This document shows, piece by piece, positions 34,237 through 47,035 of a stretch of 64,000 nt of DNA. Under the pieces are notes generated by a model, which saw nothing but the letters and a program-made list of their open reading frames with translations, had not been told where the DNA came from and did no database searches. This stretch comes from Polyporus tsugae (lineage: Eukaryota; Basidiomycota; Agaricomycetes; Polyporales; Polyporaceae). Every line of letters begins with the position of its first letter. The first letter of the stretch is position 1. The translations under genes were made by a program, and so were the position numbers. The stretch spans positions 2,299,001 to 2,363,000 of the forward strand of contig JAHRBS010000012.1 in NCBI GenBank assembly GCA_024305745.1, written 5' to 3'.

Positions 34237-35690
34237 ATGTCCACGCAAACTATGGCCGAGTACCGGCAGCTGGGGAAGTCGGGACTTCGTGTGTCCGTGC
34301 CGATCGTAAGTGTCGAAGCTGGTGCAGGCTGTGCGTTAGATGTTTGCGATACTGACGGGCGTTCGTTAGTTCGGTGCGATGTCCTTTGGAGATCGGAGGT
34401 GGAACGTAAGTTGTTACCTGGATGAGTACGTAGTGTGCACCGTTGTAACGAATTCTTACGGACATCCCCATTGCAGTCATGGGTCATCGAGGAGGAACAG
34501 GTCCGTTCACGTCTTATTTAAGCTCCTTGCCTAGAGTCTCTCATGCCTCAATTGCAAATCCAGGCTCTGCCCCTCCTGAAGGCGGCCTATGACCGGGGCA
34601 TCAACACCATCGACACCGCCAACATGTACTCCAACGGAGAGTCTGAAAGGATCATCCGCACATTCATTGAAAAGGTCTGTCACACCTTCTCTCCCCCCCG
34701 CACGCAGCTTCCAACGCTGACACCTGTGGCCCGCAGTACACCATCCCGCGGGAGAACCTCGTCATCATGACCAAAGCCTTCTTCCTCGTCTCCCCAGACC
34801 CGAACGTCAACACCGCCCGCGCCCAATGGACGCTCACCAACACGCGCGACCACCTCAACCACGGTGGCCTCTCGCGCACCGCGCTCTTCCATCAGGTCGA
34901 CGCCTCGCTCGCGCGGCTCGGCACGTCATACATCGACGTGCTGCAGATCCACCTATTCGACACCACGACGCCAATCGAGGAGACGATGCGCGCGCTGCAC
35001 GACCTCGTGCAGAGCGGCAAAGTGCGCTACCTCGGCGCGTCGAACCTCAAGGCGTGGCAGCTCGCGGAGATGAACCGCGTCGCAGAGCTCAACGGCTGGA
35101 CGCAGTTCGTGAGCGTGCAGGTTGAGTACTCGATGCTCTACCGCAACCCGGTAGGTTGCACTTAAGTAGTTGGGCGGAGACCCCGCGACTGACCAGACTC
35201 TCGTTAGGAACTCGAGCTGATCCCGTACTGCCAGTACAAGGGCATCGGCGTCGTCGTATACTCCGCACTCCTGACGGGCCAACTTGCGCGACCCCTCGGC
35301 GGGGAGACGGAAAGGTCGAAGGCTACTATCGGGAGCCCGTTCGAGAAGAAGCTGAGGGATTCCGACAGCAAGATCGTGCAGCGGGTGGAGGAGCTCGCGA
35401 AGAAGAAGTCGTGGTCCATGAGCCATGTCGCGCTCGCCTGGGTCGCCTCCAAGGTCACGAGTCCGATTGTTGGCTTGAGCAAGGTGTGGTGAAATGTGAT
35501 CATGCTTGAACTAAGGGTTCACGAATCTGTTGTTAGGTCGAACGACTTGACGAAAGCATAACAACGGGGAAGATCCTCTCCGACGAGGATACCAAGTACC
35601 TGGAGGAGCTGTAAGCGACACCTCTTCGTTCGGTCCGGAAGTAGCCTAACCTAGATATACAGCTATGAGGTTCAGCGTCCTCGCTTCTGA
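34237..35690 (+). CDS. Aldo/keto reductase (Kv-beta/YajO-like)
   Basis: An NADPH-dependent carbonyl reductase of the TIM-barrel family. Eight exons join to 343 codons: 34237-34305, 34370-34405, 34477-34500, 34564-34674, 34737-35150, 35208-35483, 35537-35610, 35663-35690. The catalytic tetrad can be seen: Asp and Tyr in IDTANMYSNGESE, Lys in ENLVIMTKAF, His in IDVLQIHLFD. The barrel start YRQLGKSGLRVS and the cofactor end segment HVALAWVASKVTSPIVGLSK agree. The length is normal for the family. Substrate cannot be told. The start at 34237 gives the usual short N terminus. Confidence 0.93.
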
Positions 35691-36102
35691 GATCTGAGCG
35701 CTGAGCCCTCGAGCTCTTCGACGTACAAGCTCTGTATGCTCACGCGATGCTTGTGACCTGTGGAAATGTACTAGTATATCTCACCTACAACCCCCAACAG
35801 GCCACCTTATCAGGGCACAAAAAATCGATCGGAGGGAACCTGTCCGGTGTGCACACAACCTGATCGAGACCACAAGAGATAGGAAAAGCTGTGGTATATC
35901 GCTGTCATGACCAGTCCGCAGATAAAACGTACTAATACAGAGCGAAGCAAGGCGTCTGCTTGGGTAGGCGCGGGCAGGACGGGATCGAGGCGTGTATCCG
36001 TATATACCATGAGACGCAGGTCGTCCACGGTGGGTCGTGTACAGTGGGTCATGAATGGGGTCGTATAGGGATCGACCAGGTGTGACGAGGCGAAACTCCT
36101 CC
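35691..36102. other. Intergenic between convergent AKR and YKT6 genes
   Basis: About 0.4 kb of 3' flanks of two convergent genes. Nothing else is seen. Confidence 0.5.
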
Positions 36103-36897
36103 CTACATGACAGTGCAGCAGGAGTTTTGCTGACGAGAGAGGGAGAGAGCCGGTCGGCGGAGAAATCGCGAGAGGCTGGAGAAGACAACGCACCTTCTTC
36201 GCCGTCTTGTAGAACATCTTGCTCTGCATCGAGAGCTCGTTCGAGCGGTCCACCAAGTCATTGATCTTCTCTCCTCGCTGCAGTACCGACTCGATCGTCT
36301 TATGCTATGCATCATAAACACGTGCCTGTCAGTTCATTGCGGGTAGTACGTTACAACGAGCGAGACATACCAGAATGATCTTAGTCTCATCTAGCTCCTG
36401 CTGCACCTTCATGATCGCATCCGCCTGTCTCGGATCCTGGTACTTCTGCAGATAGGTGTTGACCTCCGGGAAGGAGATGGCGGCGGGACTGTTGAAGGAC
36501 GACTGGGGAACCTTGGCGATGAAGTCGTCAAGGAGCTTCGTGAGGAGAGAGAAAGCAGGCCGGACGGGGTACTCCTGATCCGCAATCATGACAGCTACGC
36601 ACAACAATATCCGCATCATTACTGCAAGAACCCGCGGAACTACGAGAAGCAAAACAGACCTGCAAGCTGTTCGGCGCCGCCGCGGTTGTAAATGTGCGCG
36701 GTGTACACATTCTCCTGAATGCTCTGCCGCTGGCCTTGTGGGGTGCGCTCCGCGACGGTCTTTGTGAAGAAGGACATGAACTCGCCGACGGAGCCGCGCT
36801 GGTAGAATGAGAAGGAGGAGAGGTCGGATGCGCTGCTCAAAACTACTGCGGACTTGTTTGGGGGCGCCAGGACGATGGCGAGCGAATAGACCTTCAT
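36103..36897 (-). CDS. YKT6: R-SNARE YKT6
   Basis: A lipidated SNARE acting in ER-Golgi, vacuolar and autophagic membrane fusion. Four exons join to 199 codons: 36660-36897, 36371-36594, 36194-36304, 36103-36129. Residues 1-125 form the longin domain ([20 protein letters not shown]). The SNARE motif follows, with the zero-layer Arg in [19 protein letters not shown]. The last exon encodes only QNSCCTVM, giving the paired cysteines that are palmitoylated and farnesylated instead of a transmembrane helix. Length matches known YKT6. Confidence 0.95.
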
Positions 36898-37309
36898 GAT
36901 TGCGTTTGTTGGGATTCAAAGAATCAAAGACCTCTAATCAGCCGAGATAGCAGGGCAGAAGGGGAAGCGAGAGATGTGGAGAGGAGAGAGACACAGAAAG
37001 CGGCCACATGCGCAGTGCTGTCCTCTAGCGCCCATCTCTGCCGCTGAGCGCTAGGCATCTCAGAGTCAAGGATGCTCGGTCAATTGAGGCTAAAGTTCTT
37101 GGGAGTGTGCCGTTCGTTCACGGAGTCCATGTCCTGAGTTGCATGGCTTATTCTCGTACTACTACCACATACTGGGCTGAAATCCTGTACAATCTAACGC
37201 TCTGCGATCCAACGCCACTCGGTGGCAATGTACGGCTGTTGGGATGGGAAACAGGTACATTACTACACCACCATCTTGCACGCTCGACATCCTTCCCACC
37301 CATAGTCCT
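36898..37309. other. Intergenic between YKT6 start and MCD4 remnant
   Basis: About 0.4 kb, including the YKT6 upstream region with GAGAGAGA tracts near 36975. No gene is seen. Confidence 0.5.
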
Positions 37310-38337
37310 TCAACTTTTCGACGCGTCGTGCCCGAGGCCTCTGTCCCAGCGGCATTGTGGTGGATGGGTCGCTAGCTGGAATTCTCCAACCACGCACGCG
37401 ACCGTAGCCAAAGGATTAAGAGCGTAGAACGACCGCGAGATATCGTCCCAGGACCCTGTGCGAATGACCTTGAGGAAGAACGTGAGGTTCATGACTAGTG
37501 TAATCCTATATGCAAACGACGTCAATGCGTGTTCCGCGGTGTAGTGGACGCCGTGGACTCACCATCAGCGAGAGCGAGAGCGATAATGAACAGGCAGAAG
37601 GGCGGGACGTTGAGCCGCGGGTGGAGGATAGAGAAGGCGAACGCGAGCAGGATATACTGAGGGCACGAACATCTTGAACATCTGTTGTAAACGCTGAGCT
37701 ATGACACCAAAATGAACGCATTGGTGAGGAAACTCACAAGAAGAACCAGCACGAGGTATGGGTTATACTTGGAGATGAGGCGGTAAATCGGGTCTAAATA
37801 GAAAGATATAAAAACAACCAGGATTGTCACTGGCAGTGGGTGATACGGTCGACCCTGTGCCGTCAGCTTACGCGGTGGAGGGAACACTGAGGAGATGCTA
37901 GTGAGCTCGAGAGGTGCCAAGCAAAGCGAGGGTCCACTGACTTCCCCGGTCCAAAATACGCAATCTGCATGAAGGAAGAATAATATAGCGCGATTCGCAG
38001 ATCGTCTCCCCGAGGGCGGTACGCGCTTGGTACTTTGTGTCCACTGGACTCGACGCGGGTTCCGAAGACGCCCCTGCAGGCCATATAGACTTGACTTCGA
38101 CCCAGAAGTATAAGGCAAGAGAGTATGCCACGTAAAACAACCCTTCTACGGAGACAGCGACCCAGATGAACCACGCACCGATCCCAAGGTTCGAAGAGGT
38201 TGAGTAGACGCGCGTTGGGATCACTTCCAAACCTCGCGATGAAGGGGAGTACTTGACGCGTTGAGTAATACGATAGCGTCCTATTAGTACGAACAGCGAA
38301 TTATAATGATGGAAGACGTCGCACTGAGGATAATCCA
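37310..38337 (-). pseudogene. 5'-truncated MCD4/PIG-N (GPI ethanolamine-phosphate transferase) remnant
   Basis: Only the C-terminal multi-helix part of this ER enzyme is present. Recognisable pieces, in order, are GIGAWFIWVAVSVEGLFYVA, LALYFWVEVKSI, DDLRIALYYSSFMQIAYFGP, then PIYRLISKYNPYLVLVLL, FSILHPRLNVPPFCLFIIAL, and VMNLTFFLKVIRTGSWDDIS ending VVGEF. The catalytic phosphodiesterase half, some 500 or more residues in intact proteins, is absent, and only about 0.2 kb separates this piece from SPF1. Upstream of GIGAWF the homology is lost, with a likely frameshift near 38190. The exon before YILLAFAF also seems out of phase by four bases near 37662. I infer a dead fragment. A working short transcript cannot be excluded. 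Confidence 0.75.
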
Positions 38338-38544
38338 CCCGGGAGTCCTGAAGTTGAAGTTGGCAGAGGTTGTGTACCTCTTGTTTGGCGCGCAGACTAG
38401 CTGCACTCTTAGGCGTCTAACCCACGTGGGGGTGGCCGAGGAGGAGATCTGGCGAGACGTGGCTCCGGCTCAGGCTTACGCTTCCTCGTTCACCGACCGT
38501 CTTCTGCACGGACCCTTTCCAAAGACCAACACCGAGGTCTCACA

Positions 38545-41500
38545 ATGTGCGTGTTTTCACTCTCGGCGGAAGGCATGTCTGACACAGAACAGGAGCTCGG
38601 TCAAGGTTGTTTCCTCCGAAATAGCGGGGGTGTCCCTGCACGCGGCCCTCCCGTGGTACACCCACCTGTACACTATCCCCTTCCTCTCCCTCTACCCCGT
38701 TCTCGCCTATGCGTATTTCGTCAAGTACGATGATTGGATCCAAAGCGAGGAATGGACCTTCCTCGCGTGTGTGTCCCTCGGGCTGGGACATGCACTCAGT
38801 TTCTTGTTCACGAAGTGGAATACTGGAGCAAAGGCTTGGGTTACGACGAGAAAAGTGAGCACCTTCCATTTTTGTTGGTTTTCCTGGAATTATCCTGGAA
38901 ATGTGAAGTCGGAGTACTCTTTGGGTGGGCAGGTGGTATAACCGTGTTCCCGTTGCGCACTGCATTGTCGCAGGATGCCGCGAACGCATGGCTGAGTGCA
39001 CATATCCGGTTGGAAACTAGATGGAGAGGTGCTAGGCAAAAACATAAGGGCGACGGGTACTCCTTGCGGTTTCTGCGCAAGAGGCTCGCTGCATTATGCT
39101 TCATGACGAAATGGAAATGTGCATATCTCGCCCGGACGACTCTAATGGGACGCGTCTGGCGGCGTTCCGTGGCAATGCGATGCGAAGGGACTCGTGTGCT
39201 TCGAACTTCGAGCCCACCCCACCCCCTACATGCATGCATGCATGCGCCTGACATGGCGCTGTTGGGTATATGTGCACATCTTGATGATTTCATTTTATGA
39301 TGTGTCGTCTCCTGTATGCGCTAACCCTCGGTTTCGCTGTAGGCGCGCTCATTAGAGGATGCCAATTGTTTACGCATCATTCCAACACCAAATAGAGGTG
39401 AAGGCGAAATTGTTCCTCTTCGCAAGAAGGACCCAGCAAACCCAGCGACGTACACGTTCAACTACCAGCAGGACACCTATGTTGTCACCGCCACCTCTCC
39501 AATCACGTTCTCGCGTCTCCCTTACCCGTGTTCGACGAACCCTCCACTCGCTTCTTTCTCCGCACCTGCGTCTCTGACGAAGTCTGGGCTCTCGTCCGCG
39601 ATGGACCTCTACGGCAAGAACGAGTACAATATTCCTATCCCCTCTTTCACTGCACTATTCAGCGAGCATGCGACCGCACCATTCTTTGTCTTTCAGATCT
39701 TTTGCGTCGCACTTTGGTGCATGGACGAATACTGGTACTATTCGCTCTTCACCCTGTTCATGCTCATCGTGTTCGAGTGCACTGTCGTGTGGCAGCGTCT
39801 TCGCACATTGACAGAGTTTCGCACGATGGCTGTCGCTCCCTACCCAGTCTACGTTCGCCGCAACAACGCCTGGTCACAAATTCAGAGCGACGACCTTCTC
39901 CCCGGCGATGTCATCTCTGTGGCTAGGCAGCAAACCGAAACGAACATTCCCGCAGACATCCTTCTCATCCATGGGACATGTATCGTCAACGAGGCCATGC
40001 TCTCTGGAGAATCGACACCTCTGCTCAAGGAATCTATCGAACTGCTGGACCAGAATGAGCGACTCGATGTTGATAGCGCCCACAAGAACGCGGTCCTCTT
40101 CTCCGGCACTAAGCTTCTTCAGGCAACGAAGGGGGGTGACACTCCAGACGGTGGATGTCTCGGCGTCGTCCTCCGCACTGGATTCGGTACCGCGCAGGGT
40201 CAGCTCGTCAGGACGATGATTTTCTCGACGGAGCGCGTATCCGCGAACAACGCGGAGAGCTTCTTGTTCATCGGCTTCCTGCTCATCTTCGCGATTGCTG
40301 CGGCCTGGTACGTCTGGACGAAGGGCATCGAGCGCGACTTGAAGAAGTCGAAGCTGCTGTTGGACTGCATCCTCATCATCACGAGCGTGGTTCCTCCCGA
40401 ACTCCCCATGGAATTGTCCCTTGCTGTCAACGCGTCCCTCGTCGCGTTGTCGAAGTATGGTGAGTTACATTTCGCTACCCGACCCACTGATGCTGAACGT
40501 TGCCCCAGCCATTTTCTGTACCGAGCCCTTCCGCATTCCTTCCGCTGGCCGTGTGGATGTGTGCTGCTTCGACAAGACCGGTACCATAACTGCGGAAAAC
40601 CTGGTTGTCGAGGGTGTTGCTGGTGTTGAGTGAGTATAAGTCACGTTCTTGTGGCCGACTTTCCACTGACATATTTCGCAGTCCTTCGGATCCTGTGAAG
40701 CTCGTTGATGTCAAGGCGACTGGTCGCGAGACTACTTTAGCCCTTGCTGCCGCGCACGCGCTCGTTCGTCTCGACGACGGTACGATCGTTGGTGACCCCA
40801 TGGAGCGCACGACTCTCGATGCCCTCAACTGGCAGCTTTCAAAGGGCGATAACGTGGCGCCTATTGATCCTGCAGCACCCCACCGGACACACATCATCGT
40901 CCGCCGCCGCTTCCAGTTCTCGTCTGCGCTCAAGCGCATGAGCACGGTATCAAGTCTGCCCAACGGGCGTTGCGTCGTCGCGGCGAAAGGCGCCCCGGAG
41001 ACGATCAAGCGCATGCTGGCTTCGGTGCCGAAGGACTACGACGAGACTTTCAAATGGTACACCCGCCGCGGCAGCCGTGTGCTCGCGCTAGGATACAAGG
41101 AGCTGGATATCATGCCTTTGGACAAGGTGTGTAGTCTTGTTGGTGCGGTTGGGGGATTGCTTATTCATGCTAGTTCATGTTTATGTAGATCAACAGGCTA
41201 GCCCGTGACCAGGTCGAATCTGACCTTCAGTTCGCCGGTTTCTTGGTATTCCACTGCCCGCTGAAGGAGGATGCTGTTGAGACGTTGAAGATGCTCGGCG
41301 ACTCTTCGCACCGCGTAGGTGGTCTTATTCTCGTGCAGTTGCTTGCTGCTCACATCGTTTTCAGTGCGTCATGATCACCGGAGACAACCCGCTCACCGCC
41401 GTCCACGTTGCCCGCGATGTCGAGATTGTTGACCGCGACGCGTTGATCCTTGATGTTCCGGAAGGCTCGAGCTCTCTCGTGTGGCGTTCCGTCGACGATA

Positions 41501-43066
41501 CCGTGAACATTACTGTCGATCCTTCGAGGCCGATTGACACTTCGCTGTTTGACAAGTACGACATCTGCATCACTGGCGCTGCCATGAAGCTCTACGAGTC
41601 GCACCCCTCGTGGAATGACCTTGTCCAAAACACCTGGGTCTACGCTCGCGTCTCACCCTCTCAAAAGGAATTCATCCTCACCTCGCTCAGAAGCCTCGGC
41701 TACGTTACCCTCATGGCTGGCGACGGCACCAACGACGTTGGAGCGCTCAAGCAAGCACATATCGGTGTCGCTCTCCTGGATGGCACGGAGGAGGATTTGA
41801 AGAAGATCGCAGAACACCAGCGGAACGAGCGCATCAAGAAGGTCTACGAGAGCCAGCTGAAGATCTCCGCGAGGTTCAACCAGGTCCCACCGCCCGTCCC
41901 GCCTTTGATTGCGCACCTGTACCCGGACGTCGTCGAGGCGCAGAAGAAGGCGGCAGCGGACCTGCAAAATGCGAGGAAGACGAACCCGTTGGAGAAGTTC
42001 GATATGGCATCTATCACGGACAAGCTGGCGGAGATGGACAGCGAAGACGAGGTGCCGAAGATCAAGCTCGGGGACGCGTCGTGCGCGGCCCCGTTCACTT
42101 CAAAGTTATCGAACGTCAAAGCGAGTGAGTGCTTTCCATTCCTTGTATCGGTACTCAGTGCTGAGGCCGTTTTCTGCTAGTCACGCACATCATCCGTCAG
42201 GGCCGTTGTACGCTCGTTGCGACGATCCAGATGTACAAGATCCTCGCGCTGAACTGCCTCATCACGGCGTACAGTTTGAGCGTGCAGTACCTGGATGGTA
42301 TTAAGTTCGGCGATTACCAGGTCACGATCACTGGCATGCTTATGTCTGTTTGCTTCCTGTGCATCTCGCGTGCTAAGGTGTGTACCCTTTACCATCCCCA
42401 CGCGGAACCCATTGCTCACGGCACCTTGTCTGCTTGCCTGGCAGCCTGTTGAGAAGCTATCGCGGGAACGTCCTCTTGGGAACATCTTCAACTTTTACGT
42501 GTTGTTGTCGGTGCTCCTGCAGTTCGCCCTGCACATCGTCACACTCGTATATATCACCAACCTCTCGCACTTGTTCGAGGAGAGGGGTCCCATCGACCTC
42601 GAGGCGAAGTTCGAGCCGAACCTCCTGAACACCGCGATCTACCTCCTTGGCCTCTCCCAGCAGGTGTCCACGTTTGCGATCAACTTCCAAGGCCGTCCCT
42701 TCCGCGAAGGCATCCGTGAAAACTCGGCACTCTATTGGGGCCTTGTTGGCGCCGAGGCCGTCGCGATCTCCGGCGCTACCGACTTAGTACCTGACCTAAA
42801 CCGTTGGTTGCAGATCGTGGAGATGCAGGACTCTGTGCGTCGCTTTTTGTGTCTGTTTTCCTCTTATGAATGGTTTCTGACGACGGGACGCTGTGCAGTT
42901 CAAGTTCAAGCTGGCGGTAACGATGATCATCGACTTCATCGGCTGCTTCTTGATTGAGCAGGTGTGCAAACACCTGTTTGCGGACCTCGAGCCCAAGCCC
43001 ATGATCACCCGCGGGCGCGAGAGGCGCGAGAAGCGGAGGGCTGAGGAGGAGCAGAAGAAGGCTTGA
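38545..43066 (+). CDS. SPF1: P5A-type P-type ATPase SPF1 (ER transporter)
   Basis: A polytopic ER membrane ATPase; the family extracts misinserted helices and supports ER homeostasis. Exons after the first: about 38588-38854, 39343-40459, 40509-40629, 40682-41126, 41189-41314, 41365-42124, 42181-42377, 42445-42834, 42899-43066, about 1190 residues. Key motifs: the P5A signature [13 protein letters not shown], phosphorylation site [13 protein letters not shown], the [11 protein letters not shown] loop, the [10 protein letters not shown] region and the hinge [22 protein letters not shown]. The N terminus [13 protein letters not shown]...[16 protein letters not shown] is typical but has no adjacent ATG. 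A six-base exon ATGTGC (38545-38550) plus a 37-base intron would supply one, but that is uncertain. Intron 38855-39342 is unusually long. Confidence 0.92.
39229..39247. repeat. (ATGC)n microsatellite in a SPF1 intron
   Basis: The run ACATGCATGCATGCATGCG lies in the 488-base intron. It is self-complementary and may expand or contract. Confidence 0.8.
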
Positions 43067-43404
43067 GATCGACTTGTGGTTTGGAGAGAGGTAGGTGGAT
43101 TGGACGCTTTGGTTGCAGGTTTCGGGGACTACTAGCATCCACATCAGAAGACTGGCGAGTCTCGCTTGCATGATGCCTACTGTAATGTCGTGTTAAGTAT
43201 ATATAGCGTAATGGGCGACAATATATACCTAGATGAGAGCTGGACGAGGGACAATGGGCCGGGACTGGCAACGGCTATTGTGCCTTGGATGATGGGCGCT
43301 TGACTCGGAAGACCGAGGGCCGGACGGCGCCCGCGAGGCTGCAGTGGGTCGTGCCCTGGCAGTGGCGACTTGTCCACCAACCACCTTCATGTCTGCTGTC
43401 CCCA

Positions 43405-46400
43405 ATGGCTGACCCATTCTATACGCCTAATATCCCCCCCGTCTCCTCTACTCACAAACGATCTTACGACACCATGGACCCAGACCTCGATGGCCGACCA
43501 GCCGGAACCAGTCGAAGGAACCCCTCATTGGGTTCGTCTTCCAGCCCGAGCGGGAGCCGTGAGCGCAACAAGCGTCCGCGGAACAACAGCGAGAGCGAGG
43601 TGGACGACATCCTGGTATCCTCAAGCACTTCCATGTCCTCGTCCGGAAGTAGCAGCAGCAGCATCGAGAGCTACCTCTCCGCAAGGTCCTCATTTACCGA
43701 CATCTCTCCCCCACTGCTTGCCGCAGATCAGGCTTCAGCAGGCCAGCTGCCGTTAATGGATGTCCCCACAACCCTGCTGGAGCAGATAGAAGAGGCGGAT
43801 GTTCCCATGGAGGATGTCTCCATGGACGACGTCCTGTCCTTCGTAACTCCTCAAGACCCCATTGCCCCTCCACCAGCCCCGGCGCCACCCCCAGCGGCAG
43901 ACCCGAATGAAGAAATGAGGAGGGCGATGGAGAGAGTCGACGCGTTTGAACGGGAGATGTCTGTCTTGCGTCAGTCACGGGCAGACCCACCGCCTCGGTG
44001 GACGCCTTTCAATCCGGGTATGGAGGGGTTTAGAGCAGATGGTCTGTGGTTAGTCTTCAGTCGTGCATTCTCATGTTTTAGAATGTGTTCCAGAGACGTC
44101 CTTCAACGACCTTGGCCCATTCACTCCCGACCCTTTCTTTCCGCAAGCCCTCCTTCCACTGGCACGCAGCGTCGAACAGTCTGGCGAGCCACACCCTCGG
44201 CTCAACGCGGACCACGACTCCCTCGATGACCGACTCAGACGTCTAGAGACGCTGGAGCGAGATGCGGCTCTTCACAGTAATGTTATTCGGAGGTCGAGAG
44301 CACATCGAGGTGCGTAGCATTAGGCTTTCGAACGTGTGGGCGTAGAATCCCTGAGCAACTTTACAGAGTTCCTTGATAGACTCGTCGATCCTATACTTAC
44401 CTTGGGTGAGTTAGAGCCGCCACCGCCTCATCCGTCATCCTACGACAGGTTCCCATCGCACCAACGCGTTCAGCCGCCAACTGTCATGGCCAATCCGCAC
44501 ACTCGACCTCCCCAGGATCGCCGCCCCCCACCAATACCCTCTAGGTCCACCCGATCACCAGAACTGGCCGCTCTCCTTGCCGATGATTACTTAAGGCGGG
44601 ACCGCGATCGCGAGATGGAAACCGAGTTAGAGAACGCCATCCGCGATGCTGAGGCCCATCGTCAGCGCGTCGCGCAATTCCTGTCAGAGGGCCCATCCCG
44701 CAGTTCCTTCTCTACTCTTCGTGGTGCGCTCGATGACAGTAGTGTTGGAGATCGCACCCATCCTCCTTCCACCCGACGGGGGGGTCGTCTTCCCGGCCGC
44801 ACACAACCGCCAAATCCTCCCCAGGCGAATAGGCCGCTTTTATGGGAACGTATTTCCGAACCTGCAGTCTCGACCGTCGAGACGACCCATTGGACGCCTT
44901 GGGAATCGGCGCTCTTGGACATGAATCCCTTCTCAGATCTTGACATTATCTCCTCAAGGTCCGCAACCTCGTCTCAACGACCTGACGATGAGTTGCCTCG
45001 CTTCTCTCCCCCCTTGCCATCTAGGATGGCTACAACATTTGCAGAATATACATCCACTTGGACGCGCGGGGGGTCGTACTTGGAGACGAACAGTCGCGCA
45101 AGGTCACATGGATTGAGCAACTTGCGACACAGAGCTAGGCCGACACGCTCTCCTTCACCCGCTCCTTCGCCACCCTCGCTGGGTCCCCCGTTGACCCCGG
45201 CATCGCTATTTGACCCTCCTGCGTTGGGTTCAATTCCTTTGGCGGATAGATTTTTACCGCCCCGTTCTCAACGCAACCACCCCGCCGCGTTTGCGCCACG
45301 GACGTCGACAGACGATGCGATGTTGCAATCGTTCAATGAATCCATCCCGTCGTCGGTGATCCCTCCGCCGTCACCTGTTTTCTACTCCGCCCCTCTTCCC
45401 GACATTCCGCCGCCGCCTCCAGAACCTGCCCCGCAGTCACGACCGTACGGGAGCTTCGACCTTGAAGCCTATCGCGCGGGGCCATTCCGTGCTACGCTTG
45501 CGCGTTCGATGGCCCTGCGAGGCCAGAACAGGACTGTCCGTGATCGCGGTGTTGCAGTGGACGAGCGTCGTCTGCGAGACGTGCTAGGGGCCATCTCAGA
45601 CTCTGAGGGCGATGAGGACGATGAAGACCTGTTAGGCCTGTTACCATATGCTCTGGGGCGCAACAGAGTAAGGGAGGAACACAACCGCAGACGCGAGGCA
45701 TTGAATTGGACGGCTCGCCCGCATGTCGCTCCGCCCAATCCGCCAACTACGTCGAGGACCTCCCAGACACCAACGAGCGATGCCTCACGCGGTTTGGAAG
45801 ACCGACATTTCCTTCCGATGTCAATTGCAGAGCGTCGCCTCGCTTCAATACGACGAGTATCACGGCCACAGGACCAGACTGAGCGGCTGCGCGAGCTACT
45901 AGCCAGACCGACGGTCCCTCCCACTACCCGCCACCGCACGATCCCCGAGCGGGAGCGCTCCATCAGCAACCTCCGCGAGCCTCCCGACAATCAACCGTCG
46001 GCGCGTTCGAGCGGACTCGACCGTTGGGAGCAGCGTCGCGATACCATCCGTCGGATGGCCTCTCGCAGGATGAGCGGCCCGGGCCCGGGACCGGATCTTC
46101 CTCCTTCAACAACGACTCCCAGCCTAACGTCGCGCTTGTTAGGAAACATCCACGAGGGTCCGCCTCCCTCCATGCCCTCGGTGCGCCAGCGTCCTGGTCC
46201 GAGACTGATGGCGTACCGACCGCCCTCGCCGCCGACCAGCACGTATTCGACGGCAGGCCGGGGGGAGCCCCGCGCGCCACTCAACGGACGGTTCGCGCGA
46301 TCGCGCGGCTTTCCGCCACACATCCCTCCTGACATGGTCTGGGTCGACTTCCCCTCCGGCCGCTTCCCGCCCTCTGGTCGCAGGCGCAACTTCGGAGACT

Positions 46401-47035
46401 ACGTGGTACGTATGACGTCCCCGCCCTGATAATTTCGATTGTTGAGTAACGATAGACTTTTCCTATACAGCGCGATGAGGATCTTGACACTTCATACGAA
46501 GGCCTGCTCTCGCTGTCGACCCTCTTGGGTGACGTGAAGCCCCGCGGGACGCCGGCTGATATCGTTTCTGCCCTCCCCAGGGGAACATACGGAGAGTGGG
46601 CCCGGCCTGGGCACACAGAGGAGAGGTGCCCCATCTGTCTGGACGACGTAAGTTGTTTTTCGTGTATGTTTCCAACTTGCCATTAACCCCTTGTCGTCCC
46701 TCCAGTACGAAGCGAAGGATACTTGTCTCCGTGTCCCCACTTGCTCTCACTGGTTCCATGAGGGTTGCCTCCAGGTACGGGCCGGTTCCTCATACCTCTC
46801 CCCGGATATGACACTGACGTTTCTCTATTTCTAGCAATGGCTCAAGGGCGCCAGGACATGCCCCGTATGCCGAGGGAGGGTGACCAAGCCCGCCCCTCCA
46901 GAGAATCCCGCACCAGTTGCCGGCCCCAGCGGATCCAACAGCCGCAACAACGACCGTGAGGACGACGACGATAGCGACTCTGAGCTCGATCTGCGCCACT
47001 GGATACCCTCCTTCCCACCCTGGCGCCGCGACTGA
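43405..47035 (+). CDS. RING-H2 finger protein with long disordered N terminus
   Basis: A probable E3 ubiquitin ligase. Six exons join to 1123 codons: 43405-44041, 44082-44309, 44346-46405, 46471-46647, 46706-46774, 46835-47035. The first thousand residues are rich in Pro, Ser and Arg (SSSTSMSSSGSSSSSI, PPPAPAPPPAADPNEE) with no fold I recognise. Near the C terminus lies a RING-H2: CPICLDD, then CLRVPTCSHWFHEGCLQ, then CPVCRGR, with the metal ligands in C3H2C3 order. Introns cut inside the RING after CPICLDD and after GCLQ. A final acidic tail ends WIPSFPPWRRD. The 36-base second intron is very short. Substrates are unknown. Confidence 0.88.

Noticed and set aside
38306..38603. 108-residue N-terminal extension of SPF1
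   Set aside because: Residues resemble no P5A ATPase and overlap antisense to the MCD4 remnant; kept only as an alternative start.
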